Part shown: piece after piece, positions 25,583 through 34,154 of the stretch
How positions within the stretch are numbered: the stretch's first letter is position 1
How the letters are laid out: every line of letters begins with the position of its first letter
The notes under the pieces: model-generated
Database searches by the model: none
What the model was told of the DNA's origin: nothing
The model's input: only the letters and a program-made list of their open reading frames with translations
Program-made: the position numbers and the translations under genes
Source: Niastella sp966211305
GTDB lineage: Bacteria > Bacteroidota > Bacteroidia > Chitinophagales > Chitinophagaceae
Reading direction: 5' to 3'
Length of the DNA: 64,000 nucleotides
Assembly: GCA_966211305.1 (NCBI GenBank)
Contig: CBIHPC010000008.1
Span: forward strand, 13,688-77,687

Positions 25583-28438
25583 CTACAATTTTATCACTGT
25601 CTTTTTTCCTTTATACAACACTTCTTTTTCACTTCTTATATCAAAATCAAGGGGCTGCGCCTCTTTTGGTGTAATGACATTGATACGAAACGTTCTTTTT
25701 TGCAGCATTCCATTGAACGTACCCCTGCGATCGCCGATGGTAACCGTTTTTGCCGCTTCATTATACTCTATATGTATAGTGGAAAATGCGCCTTTTTCGT
25801 AATCATAATTCGTTCCTTCATCTTCATACAGATTGAACGAGGCGTTTGCACCTGTGTATACGTTCAGGGTGATGGTATCGGCCGGTTTCTCGGAAGTGAA
25901 TTGTAGCGCCGGTCCGAAAGGAATTATAGAGCCTGCTTTTACAAAGACGGGCATACGTTCATAAGGCGTTCCGGCATTGATATGCTGACCGCCCGCATAC
26001 CATTTTCCTGAATAAAGATCATACCAGCCGGCACATTTTGGCAAATACAGCTCACGGCTGCGCTGCCTGTATTCGCAAACAGGATTTACCAGCAACGAAG
26101 AACCAAACATGTATTGATCGCCGATATTTAAAACCGCTGTATCCTTTGCAAAATCCATTACCAGTCCACGCATTATCGTATAATCTTCATGGTACGCCTG
26201 TGCTGCCAGTGAATAGATGTAAGGCATTAAACGGTAACGAAGATTGTCATAATAAAGGAAGCTGCTATAAGCAGGATGTTCATCAGGAGCGATGTTGAAG
26301 ATTTCCCGGTACGGGAACTGTCCATGCGAGCGGAACAAAGGAACAAATGCACCAAACTGGTACCATCGCGTATTCAATTCCCGCCATTCTTCCAGATCGT
26401 CAGCCGCGGGTTTTTCAAACTTTTCAGGCACCACAAATCCGCCGATGTCCATTGTCCAGTATGGAAGCCCCGACATGGAAAAGTTAAGCCCGGCCGTGAT
26501 CTGGTTTTTCATATCGCGCCAGGTTGAACCGATATCGCCACTCCAGATAGCTGCGGCGTAACGTTGGGAACCGGCAAAACCTGAACGTGTTAAAAGAAAC
26601 ACGCGTTTACCCGGATCTGTTAGCCGTTGTCCTTCATAAATACCTTTTGCATTTTGTAACGGATAGGCATTCAAATATTCGGCAGCGCTGCCCAATGCAG
26701 TTGGCGACATCTGTTGTTTTCTTTTTTCAGGACTTACATTGGAAAGAATATCGGGTTCGCTGGCATCCATCCACCACGCATCGATACCCTTGCTGTAGAT
26801 CTTTTTGTTGATAAGGTCCCAGAAGCCTTTTCGTGCCCGTTCATTAAAAGCATCGTAGAAAGTAGAAACATACCCTTTGCCTATCCAGTCTCTTTGCCGG
26901 TCGGCGATGTTCCTTTTGTAAAGCCAGCCCTTCTTTTCAAACTCATTATAGGCAGGTATGCCTTCGTAAAACTTGGGCCATACCGATATCATAAGGTGCG
27001 TACTGTACTTGTTGTGCAAAACATCGATCATACTGTCGGGAGAAGGAAAGCGGCTTTCATCAAACTCCTGGCTGCCCCAGGCTGCTTCTTTCCAGTAACT
27101 CCAGTCGAGCACTATATTGTCAATAGGAATTTTTCTTTTCCGGAATTCATCAACTGTCGCTACTATTTCAGCCTGCGTTTTATACCGCTCGCGGCTTTGC
27201 CAGAAACCCAGCGCCCATTTTGGAACGATCGGCGCTTTACCGGTAAGCTTACGATAACCGGCAATCACCTCATCCATGTTGCTGCCATGAACAAAATAAT
27301 AATCAACCAGCTGACCGGCCTCGGAAGAAAAGCTGAAGCTGTTCTGTTCTTCCAAAGGCAATGGTTCCTGCCATTTCAGGGAAAGATAGGATTCGCTGCC
27401 CTCGGGCGTCCATTCAATTTTCACCGGTATCTTTTCTCCTTTTTTAAAAACGAAGGGAATTAATACCGGCGCGGGGTTCCATGCCTTCCGCCAATGATCA
27501 ACCACCAGTTTTCCATTCAACCACATTTTCAACGAGCCGCCAAAGGTGAACCTGAATTGGTGATTCCCCGATAGATAACTGGCCATGCTGCCTTCCCAGG
27601 TCACTACGCCGCTTGCGGCAGTAAATGCCGCAGGCAGTTGCCGTTTTGAGTCGCCCTCGAACTCCATATTTATATTATCTTCCGCTCTTTCAGTAATTAC
27701 CTCCTGCGGTTTTTGTTTGTTGTTGGCATACGATGCAGTAAGCCAGCCGGCCTCCCCTGTTTTTGAGAACAATTGCATGGAGGTAAGTGGATGCAGGGAT
27801 CTGATGTCGCCGGCTGTCGTGAGTGAATAGTTATCCCACAGGATCCCATAGTTTTTGCCTGAGATCAGGAAGGGGATCGCCACTTCCGTATTGTTTTGAA
27901 AAAACTGTACCTGTTGTCCTTTATAATTATAGATACCATCCTGGTGCTGGCCAAGGCCGTACCATGCATCGCCAGGCGTGGTTTGAAAAGTTTGAATGAG
28001 TCTATAGGCACGTTTCCCGTCAAATACCGCCGGTTGAAAACTTCTGCCCACAGGCCCTTTTTCATTCAGTATTTTTTTGCCGTTGCGGTCAAGGAAAGAA
28101 ACAGCCCCTGTTTTTGCATCAACAACAACGATAAGGCTGCCGGTTTTTAAAGTAATGTTCGCTTTGGAAGGAATGATGGTCCAGATAACCTTGGGACTTT
28201 TTTTGTAAACGGTGACGAGGCTTTCCCTGGCCGGCATTTCTTTTCCCGGCACTGCCATCACCCGTATAATATTGTCTGTAATAACTTCAAGCTTCACTGC
28301 CATCGGGACGCCGGTAACAAGCGGATCGGTAAAAACGATCACTCCTTCAGGAGTTGTTCTGTAAGAAGGGGAGCCTGCCAGTAAGCTATTAATAAGCGAA
28401 GAACCGAGCATACAAAACAGCAGCAGTCGTAATTTCAT
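25583..28438 (-). CDS. GH31 alpha-xylosidase-like glycoside hydrolase with PA14 insertion
   Basis: 951 residues from the ATG at 28436-28438 (a TTG three codons earlier extends the frame but precedes the signal peptide). A galactose-mutarotase-like N-terminal domain is interrupted by a PA14 module (about 270-365, with KMWLNGKLVVDHW). The barrel carries the nucleophile Asp558 in WWMDASEPD and the acid/base Asp635 in IWSGDIGSTW, and C-terminal beta domains follow. A PA14 inserted in GH31 is known from the xyloglucan alpha-xylosidase of Cellvibrio japonicus, where it helps recognise long oligosaccharides. It heads the operon GH31-SusC-SusD-lipoprotein and has a 22-bp-spaced direct repeat 64-97 bases upstream of its ATG. 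Confidence 0.93.
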   Translation of the reverse strand: MKLRLLLFCMLGSSLINSLLAGSPSYRTTPEGVIVFTDPLVTGVPMAVKLEVITDNIIRVMAVPGKEMPARESLVTVYKKSPKVIWTIIPSKANITLKTGSLIVVVDAKTGAVSFLDRNGKKILNEKGPVGRSFQPAVFDGKRAYRLIQTFQTTPGDAWYGLGQHQDGIYNYKGQQVQFFQNNTEVAIPFLISGKNYGILWDNYSLTTAGDIRSLHPLTSMQLFSKTGEAGWLTASYANNKQKPQEVITERAEDNINMEFEGDSKRQLPAAFTAASGVVTWEGSMASYLSGNHQFRFTFGGSLKMWLNGKLVVDHWRKAWNPAPVLIPFVFKKGEKIPVKIEWTPEGSESYLSLKWQEPLPLEEQNSFSFSSEAGQLVDYYFVHGSNMDEVIAGYRKLTGKAPIVPKWALGFWQSRERYKTQAEIVATVDEFRKRKIPIDNIVLDWSYWKEAAWGSQEFDESRFPSPDSMIDVLHNKYSTHLMISVWPKFYEGIPAYNEFEKKGWLYKRNIADRQRDWIGKGYVSTFYDAFNERARKGFWDLINKKIYSKGIDAWWMDASEPDILSNVSPEKRKQQMSPTALGSAAEYLNAYPLQNAKGIYEGQRLTDPGKRVFLLTRSGFAGSQRYAAAIWSGDIGSTWRDMKNQITAGLNFSMSGLPYWTMDIGGFVVPEKFEKPAADDLEEWRELNTRWYQFGAFVPLFRSHGQFPYREIFNIAPDEHPAYSSFLYYDNLRYRLMPYIYSLAAQAYHEDYTIMRGLVMDFAKDTAVLNIGDQYMFGSSLLVNPVCEYRQRSRELYLPKCAGWYDLYSGKWYAGGQHINAGTPYERMPVFVKAGSIIPFGPALQFTSEKPADTITLNVYTGANASFNLYEDEGTNYDYEKGAFSTIHIEYNEAAKTVTIGDRRGTFNGMLQKRTFRINVITPKEAQPLDFDIRSEKEVLYKGKKTVIKL

Positions 28439-28501
28439 ATCAAGCAATTCAGAGATTATAATTGCTGTAAAATTATTGCTATGCTGCTTTAAAAAGGGCC
28501 C

Positions 28502-28535
28502 TCAAATGATGCAAATGAGGGTCTGAAATGTTTCA
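28502..28535 (-). promoter_or_regulatory. 22-bp-spaced direct repeat upstream of GH31 (proposed HTCS site A)
   Basis: On the plus strand TCAAATGATGCA (28502-28513) and TGAAATGTTTCA (28524-28535) are direct repeats exactly 22 bases apart, with GG at 28520-28521. The same arrangement occurs at three other operon heads in this window. It lies 64-97 bases upstream of the GH31 ATG. Two-turn spacing suits an AraC-type dimer such as the HTCS output domain. Confidence 0.55.
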
Positions 28536-28541
28536 GAAAAA

Positions 28542-28571
28542 CCGGGTATGCTTCCTCCGAAGCATTTCCGG
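28542..28571 (-). terminator. Terminator hairpin following a gene remnant
   Basis: CCGGGTATGCTTC (28542-28554) pairs with GAAGCATTTCCGG (28559-28571), 13 positions with one mismatch and one G-T pair, and a four-base loop. On the minus strand it is followed by five T. It lies 19 bases after the stop of the short frame at 28590-28745, evidence that this frame is the end of a once complete gene. Confidence 0.7.
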
Positions 28572-28589
28572 CAACTGCTGAAAGGTCTC

Positions 28590-28745
28590 TCAGTTAACGA
28601 TGAGCTTCTTAGTGTTTTTAAATGGGCCGCCTGTAATTTTTGAAATGTGATCGTCGAAAAACGAGGGAGGAACTTTAATTGAATGGTGGAAAGTTTCAGG
28701 TACATAGCCATCATACCTGTTTAGCCCGCTCATGTACCAAACCAT
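28590..28745 (-). pseudogene. C-terminal remnant of a minus-strand gene, family not recognised
   Basis: An open minus-strand frame of 51 codons starts at the ATG 28743-28745 and ends at TGA 28590-28592; the frame is open back to a stop at 28764-28766. It ends GGPFKNTKKLIVN, a charged then hydrophobic ending similar to the KLIVK end of the GH74 protein and other T9SS tails. The coding DNA at this end closely resembles the GH74 gene end (AAGCTCAT then GTTAA), and both are followed by a similar hairpin. I read it as the 3' end of a lost gene, possibly a T9SS-exported enzyme. A real short gene cannot be excluded. Confidence 0.4.
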
Positions 28746-28839
28746 ATAAACCCCCGACAGATCTTATAACACGAAAGCAATCGCGATCAACTTAAAAAGC
28801 AGTTTCATACAGCAGGGATGGCAGTGATGTACAATATAG

Positions 28840-29568
28840 AAACAATTCGCAGAAAATCAGCCACCTGAAACATTCTGTGCTATTTTGTGGGATGGCGGAA
28901 AAGGTTGGTACACCCGTGGTTTTGAAAAAACTTACAAAGGAAAATTCAGTTGGGAGCCTGTTAAGCTGAATTCAATGGTTAGACAATTACAACCAAAGAT
29001 CGTCATCAATCCCCGCAGCGGATGGATGGGTGATTTTAATACACAGGAAGTAAGATTGAGAGGAAGAGAAAGCAGGCCCTGGGAATTGTGCACCAATCTC
29101 AGTCAAACGGCCTGGGGCTGGACGCCTGATGCAGCAGACCGGATGTTGTCCACTGACAGTTGCATCCGTTTATTGGTATCTGTTGTGTGTCAGAATGGAA
29201 ATTTGTTGTTAAACGTTGGTCCAAAAGCAGATGGGGAAATTGAGCCGGCACAGGTGCAGCGTTTGAAAGAGATCGGTGATTTTCTTACCAAATATGGAGA
29301 AAGCATTTATAGCACAAAGGGAGGCGTATGGGATGCAACTTGGGGCGGAACCACTTTTACCGACAAAGCGATCTACGTGCATGTTCTAAAAGTTCCTTCG
29401 GATGGAAAAATTATTCTGCCGGCTGTTTCAGATAAAATTGCTTCAGCAAAATACCTCGCCACAAATGTAAAGGTAAGTTTCAGGCAAAGTGAGAATGAAA
29501 TTGTATTGAACGGGATCGCCAATAAAGAAAACAACACAGATGTGATCGTGAAGCTAAATTTGAAATAG
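28840..29568 (+). pseudogene. Truncated GH29 alpha-L-fucosidase (C-terminal part only)
   Basis: The plus-strand frame opens after a stop at 28837-28839 and ends at 29568. From about residue 17 it matches the second half of a classical GH29 enzyme: ILWDGGKGWY (the region of the nucleophile Asp), LQPKIVINPRSGWMGD, WELCTNLSQTAWGW, and NGNLLLNVGPKADGEI, then a C-terminal beta-sandwich. The N-terminal barrel half, with the fucose-binding His residues, is absent, along with any signal peptide, so the product should be inactive. The first possible start is TTG at 28885. It is the only plus-strand coding stretch between 17.5 and 57.8 kb and differs in its motifs from the intact GH29 at 55397, so it is not a copy of that gene. 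Confidence 0.85.
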
Positions 29569-29581
29569 TTTCGATCTTACA

Positions 29582-31138
29582 TTATCGGGCCCATGCTTCT
29601 CCTTCCGGTGTACGTCTCCATTTGAAATAAGCATTCAGCACTTCAAGTGATGTTTCATCCGGTACAGGTCCCGTATGAGGTGTTTGATTAAAGTACATCA
29701 CCACAGGATTTTTATTGCTGAATGCAGGCCATTCAGGAAGTCCATTACCATTCGGATTTCCATACTTTGCAAAGTTGGTCCAGTAAGCAGCCATAGCATC
29801 GGAAATTTCCAAATCGCTTTTAGTTGTCTGAGGATTTGATGGATCGAGGTGTTTAAAAACAAAAGCAACTTCCTGTGCATGCGGCGACCCATAACCGTAC
29901 CGTGGCGAACCGGCAGGATAATCGGGGTGCTGGTCGAAGTAGTAATAAAACACTTTCGATTTCCCGGTCTTCGATTGCAACCTTGCCCAACTCCACGTAT
30001 GCCATCCAAATGCTGCATCACGACTCAGGTCTCTTGCTGTTTTGGGAACTGCAGTTGAATCAACCGGATAAGCCTTCAAAAGATCGTCTGCGAATTTACC
30101 ATAGCGGGTTTTTACGGCAGCTATATAATCTGCAGGTGTTTTTGGCGGTGAAAAACTGGCGCCTTCGTCAGAGTTATAGCCAATCATTATAGCTACATCA
30201 TTATATTTACCTGCTTCATATAATTTATACTGATCATCCGGTATCACAAATCCATCAATAATGGGCCATGCCAGTCCGCGTATTGCAGGAAGTTTATCCG
30301 CATCGGTTTTTCTCAAATCTGCGATCGAAGAAAATCCTGCATTCTTTACATAAGCTTCGCCTGCAATTTCTGCATCACGTAGTTTTTTTAAATTCTCTCC
30401 CGGAAAAGTAGTGATCCTTGGTGGTCCGAATGAACCACCGCTTTGTGAGATAGCGCCACGAAACAATTTTTTTGCGAGCGGGGATGCACACAACATGCTG
30501 ACAGCAATGCCACCTGCAGATTCACCAAAAATGGTAACCTTATCAGGATCGCCTCCAAATACAGCGATATTTTTCTGCACCCATTTAAGTCCTGCTATCA
30601 TATCCTGCAAACCATAATTGCCTGAAACATGATTTGCACTTTCCGCGCTTAATTCCGGGTGTGCTAAAAATCCAAGCTGACCAACCCGGTAAGCAATGCT
30701 TACAAATACGACGCCGTTATTCGCTAATTTTTCACCGCTATAATTTACATCCGAAGTAGCGCCTGCATTGAATGCACCACCATAGATCCATACAAGAACA
30801 GGCATCTTTTCATTTGAAGATTTTGCAGGCGACCAGACATTCAGGTATAAGCAATCTTCGCTTTTTCCTGAAGGTGGTGTCCAACCCTGTACAGGACCAG
30901 GAGCAAATTTTTTTGCCTGTAAAACGGTGTCCCATTTTTTTACAGGCTGTGGAGCACGCCAACGCAAATTGCCAACCGGCGGTTGGGCAAAAGGAATTCC
31001 TTTGTATATAGTTAATCCACCTTCAATTGTTCCCTGCACCAACCCATCTTCAATTTTAATAACAGCAGGTTGTTGGGCAACAGCAACGCAGGCGGAGAGT
31101 ATTGCAAACATGACAAGGAGCGAAGATCCTTTTTTCAT
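29582..31138 (-). CDS. Type B carboxylesterase (secreted)
   Basis: 518 residues from the ATG at 31136-31138, which begins a clear signal peptide (MKKGSSLLVMFAILSACVAVAQ); a longer frame to 31249 adds 37 residues without features. The cholinesterase/carboxylesterase fold has an early YKGIPFAQPPVG segment, SEDCLYLNVW, the nucleophile Ser207 in IFGESAGGIA, a glutamate in YNSDEGASF and a histidine in GSPHAQEVAFVF. In a plant-glycan locus such an enzyme could remove acetyl or other ester groups; acetylated xyloglucan is a reasonable but unproven substrate. It converges on the truncated fucosidase with 13 bases between the ends. No 22-bp direct repeat is visible upstream. Confidence 0.9.
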   Translation of the reverse strand: MKKGSSLLVMFAILSACVAVAQQPAVIKIEDGLVQGTIEGGLTIYKGIPFAQPPVGNLRWRAPQPVKKWDTVLQAKKFAPGPVQGWTPPSGKSEDCLYLNVWSPAKSSNEKMPVLVWIYGGAFNAGATSDVNYSGEKLANNGVVFVSIAYRVGQLGFLAHPELSAESANHVSGNYGLQDMIAGLKWVQKNIAVFGGDPDKVTIFGESAGGIAVSMLCASPLAKKLFRGAISQSGGSFGPPRITTFPGENLKKLRDAEIAGEAYVKNAGFSSIADLRKTDADKLPAIRGLAWPIIDGFVIPDDQYKLYEAGKYNDVAIMIGYNSDEGASFSPPKTPADYIAAVKTRYGKFADDLLKAYPVDSTAVPKTARDLSRDAAFGWHTWSWARLQSKTGKSKVFYYYFDQHPDYPAGSPRYGYGSPHAQEVAFVFKHLDPSNPQTTKSDLEISDAMAAYWTNFAKYGNPNGNGLPEWPAFSNKNPVVMYFNQTPHTGPVPDETSLEVLNAYFKWRRTPEGEAWAR

Positions 31139-31406
31139 ATGGTTTCGTTTAACGTATTTCGAGACAGCCTTCAAGCATACCGTTCGCAATGAACGATACA
31201 GCAACCTTACGAGGAAGTCATTTTTGTATACCTGAGTCTTTGGTCCCATGATTGCCCGACCAATAATTCCAGGAGGTTATTCCGGGTTTGATACAGCCCG
31301 AGATTGAGCAACTACTTTTTACCCAAATACCATTTTGCTGAAAGCCGAAAACAGTATTCCAGGCAATAACCGGCGCTTCATACTATTGTTTATCTTTTGT
31401 TTCTTT

Positions 31407-33806
31407 TTAAAATTTTACAACCACCTTTTTCCCTGTATAGCTTACTGCCTTGCCGGCCTGGCTGGTTACTAATACGATGTTGAATTTTCTTTCATTAAGC
31501 ATTCCCGGGAACGAACCATTTCTATCGCTGATGGTGAAGGTCTTTTTTGCATCATCCCAGGCGAAACTGATCGTTGAATAAATCCCTTTCTCATAATTGT
31601 AATTATCATGCTCGTCTTCGTACAAAACAAATTTTCCATTTGCACCGGGATAAACTCTTATCTCAAGGCTGTCCCACTTTTTCTCTTCCGCATATTGAAC
31701 AGTTGGCCCAACAGGAATGACAGCACCTGCTTTCACATAAAGAGGCATAATATCGAGTGGTGTTTGCCTGCTTACCTTATTACCGCCGGAAAATTTTTCA
31801 GCAGTCCAGAAATCATACCAGTCAGTTCCTGCAGGCAAATATGTTTCCTTTGATTTGATCGTGCTGAAGTCTTCTTCCTGTATTGTTTCTGTGACGGTAA
31901 CACCTGGCTTCACATACATCGCGCTGGTAACCGGACTTACCAGCAGGGATTTGCCAAACATATATTCATCGTTAATATCCAACGCATTTTTATCTTTTGG
32001 AAAATCCATCACCAGGGCACGCATCATGCTCGATTGATTGGCCGTAACATCCCATGAGGCAGAATATATATAAGGCAATAAATGATAACGCAGGTTGATG
32101 TATTTCTCAATAGCATCGTAATATTTACTTCCTTTTTGTCCAAACTGATAAATTTCCCTTGGGGCATCTGCACCATGCGAACGCATCATGGGAGTAAAAG
32201 TTCCAAACTGCAACCAGCGAACATATAATTCACGATATTCGGGGTCTTCTAATTTTCTTTTAAACTTTGAAAGAAAGAATCCGCCGATATCCGCATTCCA
32301 GTAAGGTATGCCGGTAAGTGAGAAATTCAGGCCCGCAGCAATCTGGCTCCTCAATGCATTCCATGATGAAGTAACATCGCCCGACCAGGTATTGGCTCCA
32401 TACCGTTGCTGACCGGCAAATGCTGAGCGTGTGAGAATAAACACTCTCTTTGCGGAATCAACTGCACGCTGATGCGTTGATACACCGCCCACTGTCATCA
32501 AAGGAAATGCATTGCGAACTTTCCTGAATGATCCCAGATGGGTTTTATTGTCAAAATCCGACGGTTTAGCATCCAGGTGGTCTGGCTCTGAGGAATCCAT
32601 CCACCAGCCATCTAGCCCAAGTTCAAACATGTCACTCAAATATTTCCAGTAAATATCGCGGGCAGCAGGATTGTAGGGATCATATACCCGAACCCCCGAA
32701 GGATAATCACGCCTTAATGGCCATTTTTCAGAACCAGACTGCGGCCATGTTATAAAATCCATCAACGCCCCTATCTTATCCAACTCTTTGTATTGCTTTG
32801 TGTGCGGACCAAACGAATTCCAGATGGAAATGATCATGTGTGCATTCATATTGTGAACATCGCTCACCATCTTTTTGGGGTTGGGGAATTCAGGATTTAA
32901 AAAGTCCATTGCATTCCACAAATAGTTGCTTCCCCAATATTGCCAATCCTGTATAATACCATCAAGAGGCACACCCAACTTGCGGTATTGGTTTACTACA
33001 TCCACTAATTCATCCTGGCTTTTATACCTTTCTTTACTTTGCCAAAAGCCAAAAGTCCACAATGGGAACATGGGCGCCTGCCCCGTCAATTCCCGCATGC
33101 GTGCAATTACCCCATCGGCATTGCCGCCGTACATGAAATAATAATCCACACAATCTCCAACATCTGATTTAAATAATGTGCCTTCCGCATTATCAGTAAA
33201 TACCGTAGGAGAATAATTGTCCCAAAAAACACCATAACCTTTTACCGACTGAAAGAAAGGAATATAATCGTCGAGGTTTCCCTGCACCATGTTCAGCGTT
33301 ATATTACGCTGGCTCATTTTTCCTTCCTGCTGCTGGCCCAGGCCATAAATGGGTTCGTCGTTGTCCAAAACAAACAACTGTTGAACCGTTAAAGTATTAT
33401 TGCCTGCATCATTGTACGGCGTAAACTTTACACCGTCGGGTTTTTCTTTCAGCAGCAATTCGCCATTTACTGTTGAATAAATTATGTCACCGGTTTTCAG
33501 GTTAAGCGCAATGTTGAGTGTTTGGGTTTTTAAGTTAATTAAATCACCCTGCTTTTTAACATTGAATGCTGTTTTTTTCGGCTTCGCAATAACCGAAAGA
33601 CTTTCTTTAATGAAACTGCGGCCAGCGGGCCATTTCTGTATTCTTACAGTTGAAGGACTATAATATTGAATTTGGATAGCAGTGGAATTTATTGTTGCTT
33701 CAATTCCAAGATCTGTTTTTTGCCAGGATTGTGCATTACTACTGTTACTAAAAGAGAAAGCTATTAACAACAACAAAAATGAGCTACATTTAACCATGGC
33801 AGGCAT
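31407..33806 (-). CDS. GH31 family alpha-glycosidase (alpha-xylosidase-like), no PA14
   Basis: 799 residues from the ATG at 33804-33806 (a second ATG three codons on is also possible). The signal peptide reads MVKCSSFLLLLIAFSFSNSSNAQ. The barrel has the nucleophile Asp404 in WWMDSSEPDH and the acid/base Asp477 in TWSGDVTSSW. The motif order is the same as in the other GH31 of this locus, but the PA14 module is missing. In xyloglucan loci GH31 alpha-xylosidases remove non-reducing-end xylose from oligosaccharides. Two of them may differ in chain length or in whether neighbouring units are galactosylated. An inverted repeat 40-70 bases upstream may control it. Confidence 0.92.
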   Translation of the reverse strand: MPAMVKCSSFLLLLIAFSFSNSSNAQSWQKTDLGIEATINSTAIQIQYYSPSTVRIQKWPAGRSFIKESLSVIAKPKKTAFNVKKQGDLINLKTQTLNIALNLKTGDIIYSTVNGELLLKEKPDGVKFTPYNDAGNNTLTVQQLFVLDNDEPIYGLGQQQEGKMSQRNITLNMVQGNLDDYIPFFQSVKGYGVFWDNYSPTVFTDNAEGTLFKSDVGDCVDYYFMYGGNADGVIARMRELTGQAPMFPLWTFGFWQSKERYKSQDELVDVVNQYRKLGVPLDGIIQDWQYWGSNYLWNAMDFLNPEFPNPKKMVSDVHNMNAHMIISIWNSFGPHTKQYKELDKIGALMDFITWPQSGSEKWPLRRDYPSGVRVYDPYNPAARDIYWKYLSDMFELGLDGWWMDSSEPDHLDAKPSDFDNKTHLGSFRKVRNAFPLMTVGGVSTHQRAVDSAKRVFILTRSAFAGQQRYGANTWSGDVTSSWNALRSQIAAGLNFSLTGIPYWNADIGGFFLSKFKRKLEDPEYRELYVRWLQFGTFTPMMRSHGADAPREIYQFGQKGSKYYDAIEKYINLRYHLLPYIYSASWDVTANQSSMMRALVMDFPKDKNALDINDEYMFGKSLLVSPVTSAMYVKPGVTVTETIQEEDFSTIKSKETYLPAGTDWYDFWTAEKFSGGNKVSRQTPLDIMPLYVKAGAVIPVGPTVQYAEEKKWDSLEIRVYPGANGKFVLYEDEHDNYNYEKGIYSTISFAWDDAKKTFTISDRNGSFPGMLNERKFNIVLVTSQAGKAVSYTGKKVVVKF

Positions 33807-33845
33807 TTTAATTTGCTTAATTGAAGTGTGGGTTATTGCAATCAA

Positions 33846-33876
33846 AGTGTCAAACTTAACTAAAAGGTTTGGCACT
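33846..33876. promoter_or_regulatory. Inverted repeat AGTGYCAAAC, possible operator of GH31
   Basis: AGTGTCAAAC (33846-33855) and GTTTGGCACT (33867-33876) form 10-base arms with one mismatch, separated by 11 bases. The centre-to-centre distance of 21 bases places both halves on one helix face. It lies 40-70 bases upstream of the GH31 ATG at 33806. It differs from the 22-bp direct repeats of the other operons, so another regulator is likely. Function is inferred. Confidence 0.4.
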
Positions 33877-34042
33877 ACTATGTACAAAAAAGACTATTTT
33901 TTTTCTAAATCCGACCTTTTATCGGCCCTGGAAACCGAGATAAACAGTGATGGGAGTACGCCAGGCCGCCCGAAGTGTTTTACAATTTGACGAGATTGAT
34001 AAAATAAACATCGGGCAATGATGCCCTTTTAGCATGGTTTAT

Positions 34043-34070
34043 AAAAAAGGAAGGAGTATACACTCCCTCC
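34043..34070 (-). terminator. Terminator after the SusC-SusD-SGBP operon
   Basis: On the minus strand GGAGGGAGT (34062-34070) pairs over nine positions, one a G-T pair, with ACTCCTTCC (34049-34057). The loop is four bases, and six T follow (34043-34048). It lies 84 bases after the SGBP stop at 34155. Confidence 0.8.
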
Positions 34071-34154
34071 ATCCTAATAAACCTGCTGTTGAAAATTTTG
34101 CGTCAGGGTTTTATCTTTTCCCTAACAGGAATTACAGAAATTTGAACTATTTTA

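Larger units (their letters stand above)
28439..28884. other. Gene-poor stretch with regulatory repeat, terminator and gene remnant
   Basis: Reading from the GH31 start, this holds a leader, the direct-repeat site (28502-28535), a terminator hairpin (28542-28571) and the 3' end of a broken minus-strand gene (28590-28745). A stretch with no detectable coding follows up to the truncated fucosidase. Bases 28746-28840 are the likely rearrangement junction. No terminal inverted repeats or transposase fragments are visible. Confidence 0.6.
33807..34154. other. 348-base intergenic region before the second GH31
   Basis: No gene is supported. It contains the inverted repeat at 33846-33876 and the terminator at 34043-34070, listed separately. 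A further GGGC-AATGAT-GCCC mini-hairpin sits near 34014-34027. The region separates the SusC-SusD-SGBP operon from the GH31 gene, so GH31 probably has its own promoter here. Confidence 0.5.

Noticed and set aside
26714..27463. Antisense frame of 249 codons inside GH31
   Set aside because: The GH31 frame on the other strand holds intact catalytic motifs over the same bases.
28502..28714. Minus-strand frame of 70 codons over the hairpin and gene remnant
   Set aside because: It runs through the terminator stem in another frame than the KKLIVN-ending frame and has no protein-like pattern.
33682..33990. Plus-strand frame of 102 codons at the start of GH31
   Set aside because: It overlaps the GH31 coding start and its upstream inverted repeat antisense; composition looks like a shadow.
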